Under the pieces are notes generated by a model. It worked only from the letters and a program-made list of their open reading frames with translations, searched no databases and was not told the DNA's origin. From positions 1 to 26,355 of the forward strand of contig USIB01000015.1 in the NCBI GenBank assembly GCA_900554615.1: a stretch of DNA of 26,355 bases, in the 5' to 3' direction. Each line of letters starts with the position of its first letter. The first letter of the stretch is position 1. The position numbers and the translations under genes are program-made. Below are positions 1-8,257 of the stretch, piece by piece. The DNA comes from an uncultured Mycoplasmatota bacterium. GTDB taxonomy: Bacteria; Bacillota_I; Bacilli_A; RF39; UBA660.

Positions 1-630
1 AAATTCGAATTCAATTGTTTGGATATCTTTTGTTAAATCCCAAGTTAATGTTTTTCCGTCTTCAGATACTGTTGTGGCATTATTTGCTAATGCTTTAGAT
101 GGAAGATTAACTGTAAAATTATTAGTTATTTTTATACCAGTTGATGCATTGTTTTCTTGTCTGTTTTGTTCTTCGTCTTCATCACCTTTTGATATGATAA
201 TTTTACCTTTGTAAGTGTTACCTTCTTTTGTAAACATTTTTTGTGTTGTTATTTCAGATAAGTCATTTGTAGTGATATTTTGTGTATCTCCGATTAGGTT
301 ATCTATGTTATCAATTTTACTTGTAAATTTATATCCTATGAAGTTTCCATCATCATAGATATCATTTTCGTTGATACTTTTGTCTGTAATCATTTCTTTG
401 AATTTTTGTAGTCTTTCTTCTTGGGTGTATTCTTTTGTTTCTGTTTCGTAAGTTTCTTCATCAAAACTATCACCTGTTGATAACAGTGCATCAATTAATT
501 CGTAATCCATTGCTGCATCTCCGGATATTTCCATAGATTTGTCATTGTTAATTGTGATTACTTGTTCTGATTTTATTTCGCAACCTGTTAATAGCATTAC
601 CACCATTAGTAATAAAAATATTTTCTTCAT
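1..630 (-). CDS. Secreted lipoprotein, LppM/DUF3153-like (3' end outside window)
   Basis: This is an open minus-strand frame of 210 codons running off the left edge, so the C-terminus is missing. It starts MKKIFLLLMVVMLLTGCE: a short basic N-terminus, a hydrophobic stretch and a lipobox LLTGC, so the mature protein should be lipidated on Cys17 and anchored outside the membrane. An AAAGGAG Shine-Dalgarno lies 8 nt before the ATG. The body is polar and rich in Asp, Glu and Thr. The last visible part (NFTVNLPSKALANN, then GKTLTWDL) resembles the C-terminal strands of the LppM/DUF3153 lipoprotein domain; that assignment is by eye and tentative. It lies downstream of the GpsB-like gene but after a terminator, so it is probably transcribed from its own extended -10 promoter. 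Function unknown. Confidence 0.8.
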   Translation of the reverse strand, partial: MKKIFLLLMVVMLLTGCEIKSEQVITINNDKSMEISGDAAMDYELIDALLSTGDSFDEETYETETKEYTQEERLQKFKEMITDKSINENDIYDDGNFIGYKFTSKIDNIDNLIGDTQNITTNDLSEITTQKMFTKEGNTYKGKIIISKGDEDEEQNRQENNASTGIKITNNFTVNLPSKALANNATTVSEDGKTLTWDLTKDIQTIEFEF

Positions 631-650
631 TGTTCTACTCCTTTAGTATA

Positions 651-659
651 ATTATATCA
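651..659 (-). promoter_or_regulatory. Extended -10 promoter of the lipoprotein gene
   Basis: The minus strand reads TGATATAAT, a perfect -10 TATAAT with the TGN extension, about 20 nt upstream of the lipoprotein start. No good -35 is seen, as is common for extended -10 promoters. Confidence 0.45.
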
Positions 660-690
660 AAGTAATTAATAAAAGGAAATAAAAAAGTGA

Positions 691-716
691 CAAAAAAGAA
701 CAAATTTCTTTGTTCT
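691..716 (-). terminator. Intrinsic terminator after the GpsB-like gene
   Basis: A perfect 8-bp stem AGAACAAA/TTTGTTCT (697-704 with 709-716) has a GAAA loop on the transcribed strand and a T-run after it. The stem begins inside the gene's stop codon. Confidence 0.8.
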
Positions 717-1032
717 AGTTTAATTTATTATTAATTATTTCTAGTTGATTTAGTTCTTTTTCTAGGTCTTCTTTTTCTTTGTTTACGATATTTTCTGGTG
801 CTTTAGAAATATAGTTTGGGTTAGATAATAGTGTTTTTCTTCTTGTGATGGATTTTTCTAATCTTTCTTTTTCTTTTTCTAGGTTTTTTATAATATTATT
901 ATATTCATTATAATCCTTAATAATAACATCAAGAAACTTATCAACTTCCTGTAGTCTATATCCTCTAGCATCAATTTTAAATTCCTTCTCCAAAATATCT
1001 TGCATTGTCAAAGTAATTCTATCATTGTACAT
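715..1032 (-). CDS. GpsB/DivIVA-like protein fused to a ValRS-type C-terminal coiled coil
   Basis: The 105-aa protein opens with a GpsB/DivIVA lipid- and partner-binding module: residues 8-40 include DILEKEFKIDARGYRLQEVD and FLDVIIKDY, the signature of GpsB, which coordinates septal and peripheral cell-wall synthesis. GpsB is normally about 100 aa with a C-terminal trimerisation helix. Here residues 50-105 read instead like the C-terminal arm of valyl-tRNA synthetase (Pfam Val_tRNA-synt_C): an ERLEKSITRRKTLLSNPNY stretch, then SKAPENIVNKEKEDLEKEL. The SNPNYxSKAPENIVNKEK core is the conserved hairpin of that arm. There is a GAGGTGG ribosome site before the ATG and a strong sigma-A promoter. 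The GpsB part is secure. The ValRS-arm homology is from recalled family patterns and needs an HMM search. Confidence 0.85.
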   Translation of the reverse strand: MYNDRITLTMQDILEKEFKIDARGYRLQEVDKFLDVIIKDYNEYNNIIKNLEKEKERLEKSITRRKTLLSNPNYISKAPENIVNKEKEDLEKELNQLEIINNKLN

Positions 1033-1054
1033 TACAAACCACCTCTATAATAAA

Positions 1055-1083
1055 ATTATCTCAGAAATAACCTCATTTGTCAA
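1055..1083 (-). promoter_or_regulatory. Sigma-A promoter of the GpsB-like gene
   Basis: Minus strand TTGACA (1078-1083), 17-nt spacer, GATAAT (1055-1060). It ends about 23 nt before the start codon and has the only perfect -35 that I found in the window. Confidence 0.75.
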
Positions 1084-1138
1084 TTAAAAGAAGCCTTCTT
1101 CATAACAAAATATATTTTATCACAAAAGAATATTCTTG

Positions 1139-1187
1139 TCAAAAAAAAGATTAGTAATTTTTTTACTATTTTCTACCAATCTTTTTA
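1139..1187 (-). terminator. Intrinsic terminator of the nifJ operon
   Basis: Stem AGATTGGTA/TACTAATCT (1174-1182 with 1148-1156), 9 bp with one G-U pair, followed by eight Ts. The 5' arm lies in the last codons of the 487-aa gene and its stop codon falls in the loop. Confidence 0.7.
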
Positions 1188-2629
1188 TCATCATCCTTGT
1201 TAATTTTTAAGAATATACTATCGTAAATAGAAGAAGCAATTATCTCAATATAACTTCTAACTTCCATAATTTTAGATACTTCCTCCTCATTGATATCACT
1301 AAAATTATTATCAATACTACTCATAATTTTCTTTTTATCAACATTAGATAGCCTATTAATAACTTTAAAAATATCTTTATTCTTACCATCTAGTTCATTC
1401 ATCATAATATCATTAAGCCAATTTCTTGGAACAACAAGACCAAGTTTATTTCTAACCCCATCATCTCTAGTAAAACCATCTAATAAGCCAGTTAAAATAA
1501 ACTTTTCAATAGCATATATACATTGTTTATCGTCATATTTATCTAAAGTTAAACGAATACTATTCATTAAAGCATTAGTTCCAATCTTCATAACCATATA
1601 CTTAAGTTTAACAGGAGAAATACTACTAACAACAGTATACCTAATAGAATCTCTTCTAGTAAAAATATCAGCATTGCCAGTTTCAGAATAATACTCCATC
1701 ATCTTATGAACATCAGAAGTATTATAATAATTAGAAAGTCTATATATAACATATAATAGTTTTTCTAACGACTTATCATCAAAAGAAAAGTAATCATCAT
1801 TTTCTTTACTAGAAGAATACAAAAACACATCATCAAGAGTAAGATTCTTTCTAATATTATCCATAATCAACCTAGAAGAATCGATAAAAGAATTAATATC
1901 ATCAAAAGAAATACCATAACTTTTATAAAAATAATCATAATTACCACTTTCAAAAAATAATAATTCACTCTCAATAAAGTTAGAAAAATCATAAGAATCA
2001 ACTTCCTCTTCTTCTCTCACCTTTATAAAATAATTACGAAGAAGTAAAGAAAGAATATTAGTATAAGATAACTTACTATTAGAAATAACCCCGACATTAC
2101 CAGTATTAAAAATAAATGGATTAGGTTTAATATCACTATTATATTCCAAAGAATTAATATAATCAATAATCATTTTTGCTTTTTCTTTATCATTAACTCT
2201 AATAACAAAAGCATCATTACGCATAACCTTAGTGATTTTACATTGACAGACAATATTATTATTTATAATAAAATTAAATACCTTACTCGCCATTTCATAT
2301 ATCTTACTAGCAGGACTAGCAACAAATATCTCTGTAGAAGACATCCCCTCTCGGTAGAAGGCACTATCACTTTTACCACATCTATTTTCAAAAGTATAAA
2401 AATATCTATTTCTACCACTAATAACAGTATTATCAGGAAAAGAATCCTTTAAATTAATCTGTACCTTAAGTAGATTCTCTTTTTTAATTCTCTTCCTCTT
2501 ACCATTACTAACATAAAATAAACAAAGTTCATTATAAATAGTATCACTTAAAACATCTAAAGAAGGATTAGTACTATAAATCTCTTTTAAGTACGATAAA
2601 AATAAATCCATATCTTTATTCTTGTTCAT
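1166..2629 (-). CDS. Uncharacterised 487-aa protein, last gene of the nifJ operon
   Basis: I do not recognise this protein. It is hydrophilic, has no signal peptide or membrane segment, and is rich in Asn, Asp, Ser and Tyr. The middle part (roughly residues 80-205: EIFVASPASKIYEMASKVFN, KVMRNDAFVIRVNDKEKAK, KPNPFIFNTGNVGVISNSK, LSYTNILSLLLRNY) has the rhythm of the HopA1-like family: a basic residue plus 'DA.VIRV', a helix, a 'KP.PF' loop, then a helix starting 'S.T'. That is only an impression. The C-terminal half is helical and unlike anything I know. The start overlaps the upstream 52-aa gene by 14 nt, so it is probably translationally coupled, and the operon ends just after it. Confidence 0.75.
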   Translation of the reverse strand: MNKNKDMDLFLSYLKEIYSTNPSLDVLSDTIYNELCLFYVSNGKRKRIKKENLLKVQINLKDSFPDNTVISGRNRYFYTFENRCGKSDSAFYREGMSSTEIFVASPASKIYEMASKVFNFIINNNIVCQCKITKVMRNDAFVIRVNDKEKAKMIIDYINSLEYNSDIKPNPFIFNTGNVGVISNSKLSYTNILSLLLRNYFIKVREEEEVDSYDFSNFIESELLFFESGNYDYFYKSYGISFDDINSFIDSSRLIMDNIRKNLTLDDVFLYSSSKENDDYFSFDDKSLEKLLYVIYRLSNYYNTSDVHKMMEYYSETGNADIFTRRDSIRYTVVSSISPVKLKYMVMKIGTNALMNSIRLTLDKYDDKQCIYAIEKFILTGLLDGFTRDDGVRNKLGLVVPRNWLNDIMMNELDGKNKDIFKVINRLSNVDKKKIMSSIDNNFSDINEEEVSKIMEVRSYIEIIASSIYDSIFLKINKDDDKKIGRK

Positions 2630-2774
2630 AATCTTTAATTTCCTTTATAACTTTACTTAACTCTACAGTATCATCAAGTAATACCTTAATATCATTATCA
2701 TCAATTTCTTCTTTAGGTACTCTAGTAACAATTTTAAACTCTTTTCCATTCAATATAACTTCTTTTTCTTTCAT
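2616..2774 (-). CDS. Small acidic protein of 52 aa between nifJ and the 487-aa gene
   Basis: The ATG lies 1 nt after the nifJ stop codon and has a GAGG ribosome site inside the end of nifJ. The frame runs 52 codons to TAA and overlaps the next gene by 14 nt. It begins MKEKEVILNGKEFKIVTRVP and continues with a helical acidic tail (DDNDIKVLLDDTVELSKVIK). The tight spacing on both sides argues that it is a real coupled gene. No family recognised. It may act with the 487-aa protein, since the two are locked together by overlap. Confidence 0.7.
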   Translation of the reverse strand: MKEKEVILNGKEFKIVTRVPKEEIDDNDIKVLLDDTVELSKVIKEIKDYEQE

Positions 2775-2775
2775 A

Positions 2776-5700
2776 CTATTCCTCACTTATTCTTTTATAA
2801 TAATTAAATCTATTCATTGCCCACTTTTTCTGTTCCTCAAGTATCTCATTAGCAGAAGTACTATTAACATTCTTTAAATTAGCAAATCTATTCTCTGTCA
2901 TTAAATAATCTTCATATTTATTAAAATCAGGATTCTTAGAATCAAGTACCAACTTACCAGTACTAGGATTATATCTAAAAGTAATAAAGTATCCACACTC
3001 CGTAGCCAAATAAGCATTAGATTGTGAGTGTTCCATACCACTCTTAATACCATGTTCAATACAAGGACTATAACATATTATAATCGCGGGTCCATCATAA
3101 CTACTAGCCTCTTTTAAAGCCTTAAGATATTGTTCATTATTATAACCAATATTACAACTAGCAACATATACATGTGGATAACACATAGCAATTCTAGCCA
3201 AATCTTTCTTATAATTATTCTTACCACTTGAAGCAAATGATGCTGTAGCTCCATAATTAGAACTCTTTGAAGCCTGACCACCAGTATTAGAATAAACTTC
3301 TGTATCTAGTACCATAATATTAATATTATCATTCTTTGATAAAACATGGTCTATGCCATCATATCCAATATCATAGGCAAAGCCATCTCCTCCTACTATC
3401 CACATAGATTTAGTAACTATATAGTCTTTCATATCATTTAAATAAGGATGTTTCTTATAATCAATTTCTTTATATACTTCTTTACATATATCATAATTAT
3501 CCATATTATTAAGCCATTTTTTAAATACCTTATTTCTAGGATACTCTTCCATATATTTCTTAATCTTATCTCTCTTCATATTAATACCATTTAGAATACC
3601 ATAACCATATTCAGCATTATCTTCAAATAAAGAACTAGCCCAAGGTATACTATATGGAAAACTAGGAGTACTACCACCATATATGGATGAGCAGCCAGTA
3701 GCATTAGCAATAACCAAATTATCATTAAATACTCTAGTTAAATTAGTTAGATAAGGAGTCTCTCCACATCCTGCACATGCTCCAGAATATTCAAATTTAG
3801 GAGTTCTAAAACTAACATTTCTACTAGTTAAAATATTACTATCATACTTATCATTAATATTATTCTTAAGTAAATAATCAAAATCTTTATCATGTCTCTT
3901 ATTAGGTACCATCTCTAAGGCTTTCTTACCCATCTTACCAGGACAAGTAACTGCACATAATCCACAACCAGTACATTCCTCATAATTAATACCAATAGCA
4001 AAATTAACATCTTTAGGCATAATTGAAGGAATAGACTCTACCTTTTTATCATCTTTATCAAGTAAAAAAGGTCTAATAACACCATGTGGACAAGCAAAAG
4101 CACACTTATTACATTCTATGCAAGCCTCTGGTATCCAATTAGGAATCGACTCAGCAATATTTCTCTTTTCATACTTAGTAGTACCACCTTCAAAGACACC
4201 ATTAGATACATCTAAGAAACTACTAACAGGAAGTGTATCTCCCTTAAGTAAATTAATTGTTTCATTAAAGTTTAACTTCTTATTATCACTACATTCTAAT
4301 TTTACCCAAGAACTATCAATATTAACTCTCTTCAAATACTTAAGAGAATTATCAACTACTTTATTATTAATATCAATAATCTTTTTACCTTTACTACTAA
4401 ATCTACTCTTAATATTCTCTTTCATAATACTAATAACTTTATTAATATTATAAATATCCATAATCTTAAAAATACAAACTTCCATTGAAGTATTAATCTT
4501 ATTCTTAAGACCCATTTCACCTGCTACTTTATAAGCATCTATTATATAAACATTAACATTTTTAAGAGCAAGTAAATATTTAACTTTATTAGGTAAACTT
4601 CTAATTAAATCATCACTACTTAAATTAGTATTCAAAAGAAGTGTGCCACCCTCTCTAATATTATCAAGAATATCATACTTATACATATAAGAATCTTTAG
4701 ATACCACAATAAAATTAGGATTATCAACATAATAAGTACTTCTAATAGGAGCATCCCCTATCCTAATATGACTTCTAGTAACACCACCACTCTTCTTAGA
4801 ATCATATTGGAAATAACCTTGAACATACTTCTTAGTATTATCCCCAATAATTCTAAGAATATCTTTCGAAGTAGATACCATACCATCAGAACCATATCCA
4901 TATATAAGCATTTCATAATTATTATTATCAAGTTTATAACTATTATCAATATCTAAACTTAAATTAGTAACATCATCATTAATACCAATAGTAAAATTAC
5001 TCTTCATATCACCACTTAAATTATCATACACTGCCTTAATCATAGAAGGTGTTGTATTCTTAGAAGATAATCCATATCTACCACCAATAATTTTAATATC
5101 TCTATCTTTTAAAGCATTGACAACATCTAAATATAAAGGTTCTCCGCTACTACCAGGCTCTTTAGTTCTATCAAGTACTGCAATTTTCTTAACACTAGAA
5201 GGAATAACTGAAGATAAATAACTATTACTAAATGGTCTATATAAATGAACAGTAACCAATCCTACCTTCTTACCCTTTTTATTAAGGTCATCTACTACTT
5301 CCTTAATACATTCACATACTGACCCCATAGCAATAATAACTTCGTCACTAGACTTATCACCATAATAATTAAAAGGTTTATAATTAGTCTTACATATCTT
5401 ATTAATTTTATCCATATAATAAATAACATTATCTATAGCCTTAGTATAATAATCATTTCTTGCTTCTGTATGTTGAAAATAAACATCTTCGTTCTCAGCA
5501 GTTCCTCTAGTAGTAGCTCCACTTATCATACCGTTATCTCTAAACTTTCTAAGAGCCTTTTTATCAATTAAAGTTTCTAATTTACTAAGATCAATTTCTT
5601 TTACTTTATCAATTTCATGACTAGTTCTAAAACCATCAAAAAAGTTAATAAAAGGAAGTGAAGACTTAATACTAGATAAATGACTAACCATAGCCATATG

Positions 5701-6144
5701 ATAAGCCTCTTCTACTGAAGAGGATGAAAGCATACAAGCACCAGTTTGTCTAACTGCATACACATCTTGATGATCACCAAAAATACTAAGACTATGAGTA
5801 GATAAACTTCTAGCAGCCACATGAATAACTCCTGGAAGCATTTCTCCAGCCATTTTATATATACTAGGAATCATTAAAAGTAATCCTTGACTAGCCGTAT
5901 AAGTAGTAGCAAGTAATCCTGCTTGTAATGCCCCGTGAACAGTGGCAATTGCCCCCTTCTCAGATTCCATTTCAATTACTTTAACTTTATTACCCCAGAA
6001 ATTAATTTCTCCCTTACTTGCTAAAACATCAACTTTCTCCGCCATAGGAGATGCTGGTGTAATTGGATAAATACCTGCGATTTCCGTAAACTTATAACTA
6101 ACTCTACTAACTGCTTCATTAGCATCCATTGTTCTATAACCCAT
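2776..6144 (-). CDS. nifJ: Pyruvate:ferredoxin (flavodoxin) oxidoreductase
   Basis: It oxidises pyruvate with CoA to acetyl-CoA and CO2 and reduces ferredoxin or flavodoxin, the anaerobic link from glycolysis to acetate and hydrogen-type fermentation. The 1122-aa single chain has the full homodimeric layout: an N-terminal pyruvate-binding domain with YPITPASPM (residues 26-34), the transketolase-C and gamma domains, two 4Fe-4S motifs (CIECNKCAFACP near 675 and CTGCGLCAVTCP near 720), the third-cluster/TPP domain starting GACAGCGETP (near 785), and TPP-Mg motifs GGDGFAYDIGYDG (near 918) and DTEVYSNTGGQ (near 947). I start it at 6144 because a strong GAGGAAGGA site lies just upstream of MGYRTMDANEAVS; a longer frame from 6195 adds 17 unlikely residues. 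It heads an operon with the 52-aa and 487-aa genes. Confidence 0.97.
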   Translation of the reverse strand: MGYRTMDANEAVSRVSYKFTEIAGIYPITPASPMAEKVDVLASKGEINFWGNKVKVIEMESEKGAIATVHGALQAGLLATTYTASQGLLLMIPSIYKMAGEMLPGVIHVAARSLSTHSLSIFGDHQDVYAVRQTGACMLSSSSVEEAYHMAMVSHLSSIKSSLPFINFFDGFRTSHEIDKVKEIDLSKLETLIDKKALRKFRDNGMISGATTRGTAENEDVYFQHTEARNDYYTKAIDNVIYYMDKINKICKTNYKPFNYYGDKSSDEVIIAMGSVCECIKEVVDDLNKKGKKVGLVTVHLYRPFSNSYLSSVIPSSVKKIAVLDRTKEPGSSGEPLYLDVVNALKDRDIKIIGGRYGLSSKNTTPSMIKAVYDNLSGDMKSNFTIGINDDVTNLSLDIDNSYKLDNNNYEMLIYGYGSDGMVSTSKDILRIIGDNTKKYVQGYFQYDSKKSGGVTRSHIRIGDAPIRSTYYVDNPNFIVVSKDSYMYKYDILDNIREGGTLLLNTNLSSDDLIRSLPNKVKYLLALKNVNVYIIDAYKVAGEMGLKNKINTSMEVCIFKIMDIYNINKVISIMKENIKSRFSSKGKKIIDINNKVVDNSLKYLKRVNIDSSWVKLECSDNKKLNFNETINLLKGDTLPVSSFLDVSNGVFEGGTTKYEKRNIAESIPNWIPEACIECNKCAFACPHGVIRPFLLDKDDKKVESIPSIMPKDVNFAIGINYEECTGCGLCAVTCPGKMGKKALEMVPNKRHDKDFDYLLKNNINDKYDSNILTSRNVSFRTPKFEYSGACAGCGETPYLTNLTRVFNDNLVIANATGCSSIYGGSTPSFPYSIPWASSLFEDNAEYGYGILNGINMKRDKIKKYMEEYPRNKVFKKWLNNMDNYDICKEVYKEIDYKKHPYLNDMKDYIVTKSMWIVGGDGFAYDIGYDGIDHVLSKNDNINIMVLDTEVYSNTGGQASKSSNYGATASFASSGKNNYKKDLARIAMCYPHVYVASCNIGYNNEQYLKALKEASSYDGPAIIICYSPCIEHGIKSGMEHSQSNAYLATECGYFITFRYNPSTGKLVLDSKNPDFNKYEDYLMTENRFANLKNVNSTSANEILEEQKKWAMNRFNYYKRISEE

Positions 6145-6185
6145 AATATTCCTTCCTCTCTCTTTTATCATATTTACTTGATATA

Positions 6186-6214
6186 ATTTTATCACAAAAC
6201 TATCAAAATAACAA
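6186..6214 (-). promoter_or_regulatory. Sigma-A promoter of nifJ
   Basis: Minus strand TTGTTA (6209-6214), 17-nt spacer, TAAAAT (6186-6191). It lies only 4 nt from the edge of direct repeat A1, so whatever inserted there left this promoter intact. Confidence 0.6.
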
Positions 6215-6233
6215 CCATATATATAAGAAAAAA

Positions 6234-6251
6234 ACTCTCAAATAAGAGAGT
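6234..6251 (-). terminator. Intrinsic terminator of the AAA/TOPRIM cassette (in repeat A1)
   Basis: Minus strand stem ACTCTC/GAGAGT with a TTATTT loop, followed by TTTTTTT. The stem is only 6 bp but the T-run is strong. Confidence 0.7.
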
Positions 6252-6268
6252 AATATTTTTTTAGTAGG

Positions 6269-6325
6269 CCTCTATAGCCATTGGTCTATAGAGGTTAAGT
6301 TAAGCCTTATCAAGTCTTAACTTAA
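6269..6325. repeat. Twin-hairpin element 1 (in repeat A1)
   Basis: Two perfect hairpins abut with no gap: CCTCTATAG/CTATAGAGG with loop CCATTGGT, and TTAAGTTAAG/CTTAACTTAA with loop CCTTATCAAGT. It shares its design and loop form, but not its stem sequences, with the elements at 15459, 22458 and (partly) 22651. Confidence 0.8.
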
Positions 6326-6376
6326 AGTATCAACCATACATATTATATATAAGCATAAACTATTTACCGATAATAA

Positions 6377-6934
6377 TTAACCTATATCAAATATATCTTT
6401 TAATAGTACATCATAGTTAGTACTTCTAAGAGATTTATCATCTTTAGATAAATACTTATTAACTAATTCAAACATCATAATTAATTCTTCTTTACTAATA
6501 CTATCTATAATCTTCTTAATTTGTTTATCATTCTTATCATATGAAGAAAAGTCATAAATATCTTCAATTACTTTTTTAGTTTTATTATTTATTAATTTAG
6601 CCTTTTTAATCTTACATAAAATAAACAAAAGTTCAATATCAGGATTAATAAAATAAATATCTTCCTTTTTTATACTAACACCTGCATCCTTAAATGTTTT
6701 AATAATATCACTAATGCTAGTAGTACCATCTAAATCATACATAACTTTAACATCATTAAAGTTTTTTCTCTTTTCTTTTCTATACATAAAAGGAATTCTA
6801 TTATCACCATGTGCTTCTACTTTACTCAAATCATACTTTATATCAAATATACTTTCTAATTTATCAAAGAAATATCTCTCTGATTTTCCTTCATAAATAA
6901 CAGTTAATCTTGGTTTAAACCTATCCCTCTTCAT
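6377..6934 (-). CDS. RloB/AbiLii-like TOPRIM protein, second gene of the defence cassette
   Basis: This 185-aa protein starts MKRDRFKPRLTVIYEGKSER. The hydrophobic strand ending in an acidic residue (VIYEGKSERYFF, Glu near 15), the later YDLDGT (DxD, about residues 66-71), and FINPDIELLFIL (near 98, resembling the SNPcFElWlllH motif of RloB) fit a RloB-like TOPRIM nuclease. In RloA/RloB, AbiL and the related PARIS systems, the TOPRIM protein is the effector released or activated by the AAA partner on phage infection. The start overlaps the end of the AAA gene by 14 nt, so the two are co-translated. The 3' end lies 9 nt from direct repeat A1. Nuclease activity is inferred. Confidence 0.8.
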   Translation of the reverse strand: MKRDRFKPRLTVIYEGKSERYFFDKLESIFDIKYDLSKVEAHGDNRIPFMYRKEKRKNFNDVKVMYDLDGTTSISDIIKTFKDAGVSIKKEDIYFINPDIELLFILCKIKKAKLINNKTKKVIEDIYDFSSYDKNDKQIKKIIDSISKEELIMMFELVNKYLSKDDKSLRSTNYDVLLKDIFDIG

Positions 6935-8093
6935 AGAAGTCCTTTTCTATATCAATCTTAGGTAAAGCACCAAACATCCCCTTTAAATATCCTTTAAGAA
7001 TATCATTTCTAATAGAAGTACTCTCATGATTTTTAAACTCATCTAAAGAATAAAAATAAACATCCTCTTCATCCTTATAAGTAAACCAAACCTGGTCCTT
7101 TCTAAACATGTATCTGCAGTCTAAAAGCATTAAATCATGAGAAGTAATAACTAATTGCATATTAGTATTACTTTCATTATTAAATAAGTTTAATATTTCC
7201 TTAACCAAAAGAGTATGAAGACTACTATCTATCTCATCAATAAAAAGAATACCACCAGTTTTTCTCAAATTAATTATTTTAACAACATAATACAAAAACA
7301 TTTTTGTACCTTTAGAATCACTAATAATCGAAGGCATTTGTCTAGTTTTATTATTCATTTTATAAGAAGATATAATTTTAAACTTATTATATTTATCATC
7401 ATTTACTTTAATATCATCAATTTTAAGATTATCAATACTAATATCAGCGTCTTTAATTATATTATTAAGTATTCTCTTTTCTTCATCTGTATAATTTAAA
7501 ATAATACTATATATTTCATCCATATCATATCCATTATCAATAATTATCATTTTATCAAAAAAATCTTTTATTGTATCAGAATATTTTTTGCTATTACCAG
7601 GAAGCATAGTAACAATTAATTTTTCAGGATAACTTTTTTGTAAATTAATCATAGACATTATTTCTTCGTTATCAGAAGTAGCATTATTATCAAAAATAAC
7701 TTTATTATTCACCCTTAACATTTCTTTAGTAACTTTTTTATCAAGTTCAAAAAACAAAGTATAATCATAAATATCATTATTACTAATAAAACTTATATGA
7801 TAATCCATCTTTTTATCTTTATTAAAAAAATTATATATAACTTCTGAAGCAAACTTATTAGTATAATTACTGACACTTCCATCATTAATGATTTCTTTAA
7901 GAGCGGACACCGACTCTATAAAAGTACTTTTTCCTGTATTATTAGGTCCATATATAATTGAAGATTTTACTATATCCATATTATTAGTTTTCCATACATT
8001 ATCATCATTAACAATCTTTTTATTACCTATCATTGTAAAATGTATTTCATTTTGAAATACTTTAAAGTTTTTAACACTAAAATCAAGTAACAT
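6921..8093 (-). CDS. AAA ATPase, RloA/AbiLi-like, first gene of the defence cassette
   Basis: The 390-aa protein is an SMC/ABC-type AAA ATPase of the AAA_15/AAA_21 kind: N-terminal strand LLDFSVKNFKVFQNEIHF, Walker A YGPNNTGKST (residues 46-56), signature-like region SDSKGTKMF (near 258), Walker B GGILFIDEIDSSLH (about 278-291), and the H-switch ITSHD (near 315). Such ATPases pair with TOPRIM or RloB effectors in anti-phage abortive-infection systems and act as the sensor. I start it at 8093, where GGAGGAGAGG precedes MLLDFSVKNF. The longer frame from 8144 begins upstream of the likely promoter -10. A sigma-A promoter with two TGTACA palindromes lies directly upstream. The system type (AbiL-like or RloAB) is inferred from the pair. 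Confidence 0.88.
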   Translation of the reverse strand: MLLDFSVKNFKVFQNEIHFTMIGNKKIVNDDNVWKTNNMDIVKSSIIYGPNNTGKSTFIESVSALKEIINDGSVSNYTNKFASEVIYNFFNKDKKMDYHISFISNNDIYDYTLFFELDKKVTKEMLRVNNKVIFDNNATSDNEEIMSMINLQKSYPEKLIVTMLPGNSKKYSDTIKDFFDKMIIIDNGYDMDEIYSIILNYTDEEKRILNNIIKDADISIDNLKIDDIKVNDDKYNKFKIISSYKMNNKTRQMPSIISDSKGTKMFLYYVVKIINLRKTGGILFIDEIDSSLHTLLVKEILNLFNNESNTNMQLVITSHDLMLLDCRYMFRKDQVWFTYKDEEDVYFYSLDEFKNHESTSIRNDILKGYLKGMFGALPKIDIEKDFYEEG

Positions 8094-8115
8094 ATAATCC
8101 TCTCCTCCTGCCTGT

Positions 8116-8156
8116 ATTATAACATAGTTTATTATTTTGTACAATGTTTTTGTACA
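8116..8156 (-). promoter_or_regulatory. Promoter of the AAA/TOPRIM operon with two TGTACA boxes
   Basis: Minus strand TTGTAC (8139-8144), 17-nt spacer, TATAAT (8116-8121). Two identical palindromes TGTACA (8138-8143 and 8151-8156), 13 bp apart, overlap and precede the -35. This would suit a repressor binding in tandem, but no repressor gene lies in the cassette. Confidence 0.6.
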
Positions 8157-8222
8157 TTTTATATAAACTTTACATAATTATTATATTCTAAACTAATAAA
8201 ATAAATACATATATAAGAAAAA

Positions 8223-8240
8223 ACTCTCAAATAAGAGAGT
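8223..8240 (-). terminator. Intrinsic terminator of the lipoprotein gene (in repeat A2)
   Basis: Minus strand stem ACTCTC/GAGAGT with TTATTT loop, followed by six Ts. Same as the terminator at 6234. Confidence 0.7.
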
Positions 8241-8257
8241 AATATTTTTTTAGTAGG

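Larger units (their letters stand above)
6219..6367. repeat. Long direct repeat, copy A1 (left border of the defence cassette)
   Basis: This 149-bp sequence recurs at 8209-8356 with one A insertion/deletion and two loop substitutions (GG here, AA there), otherwise identical. Read on the minus strand it holds three hairpins in a row: a 10-bp stem (6295-6304/6316-6325), an abutting 9-bp stem (6269-6277/6286-6294), and a terminator stem (6234-6239/6246-6251) followed by seven Ts. It starts 4 nt from the nifJ -35 box and ends 9 nt before the stop of the TOPRIM gene. The terminator should stop cassette transcription before nifJ. Confidence 0.95.

Noticed and set aside
1290..1691. Plus-strand open frame of 133 codons
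   Set aside because: It lies antisense inside the 487-aa gene, has low-complexity Leu/Ile/Ser composition and no ribosome site; it is a shadow of AT-rich coding DNA.
4118..4453. Plus-strand open frame of 111 codons inside nifJ
   Set aside because: It is antisense to the well-conserved PFOR gene around its iron-sulfur domain, has no ribosome site and no recognisable protein.
6219..6367. Riboswitch in the nifJ leader
   Set aside because: The hairpins and terminator lie upstream of the nifJ -35 box, so they are not part of the nifJ transcript; a second copy follows an unrelated lipoprotein gene.
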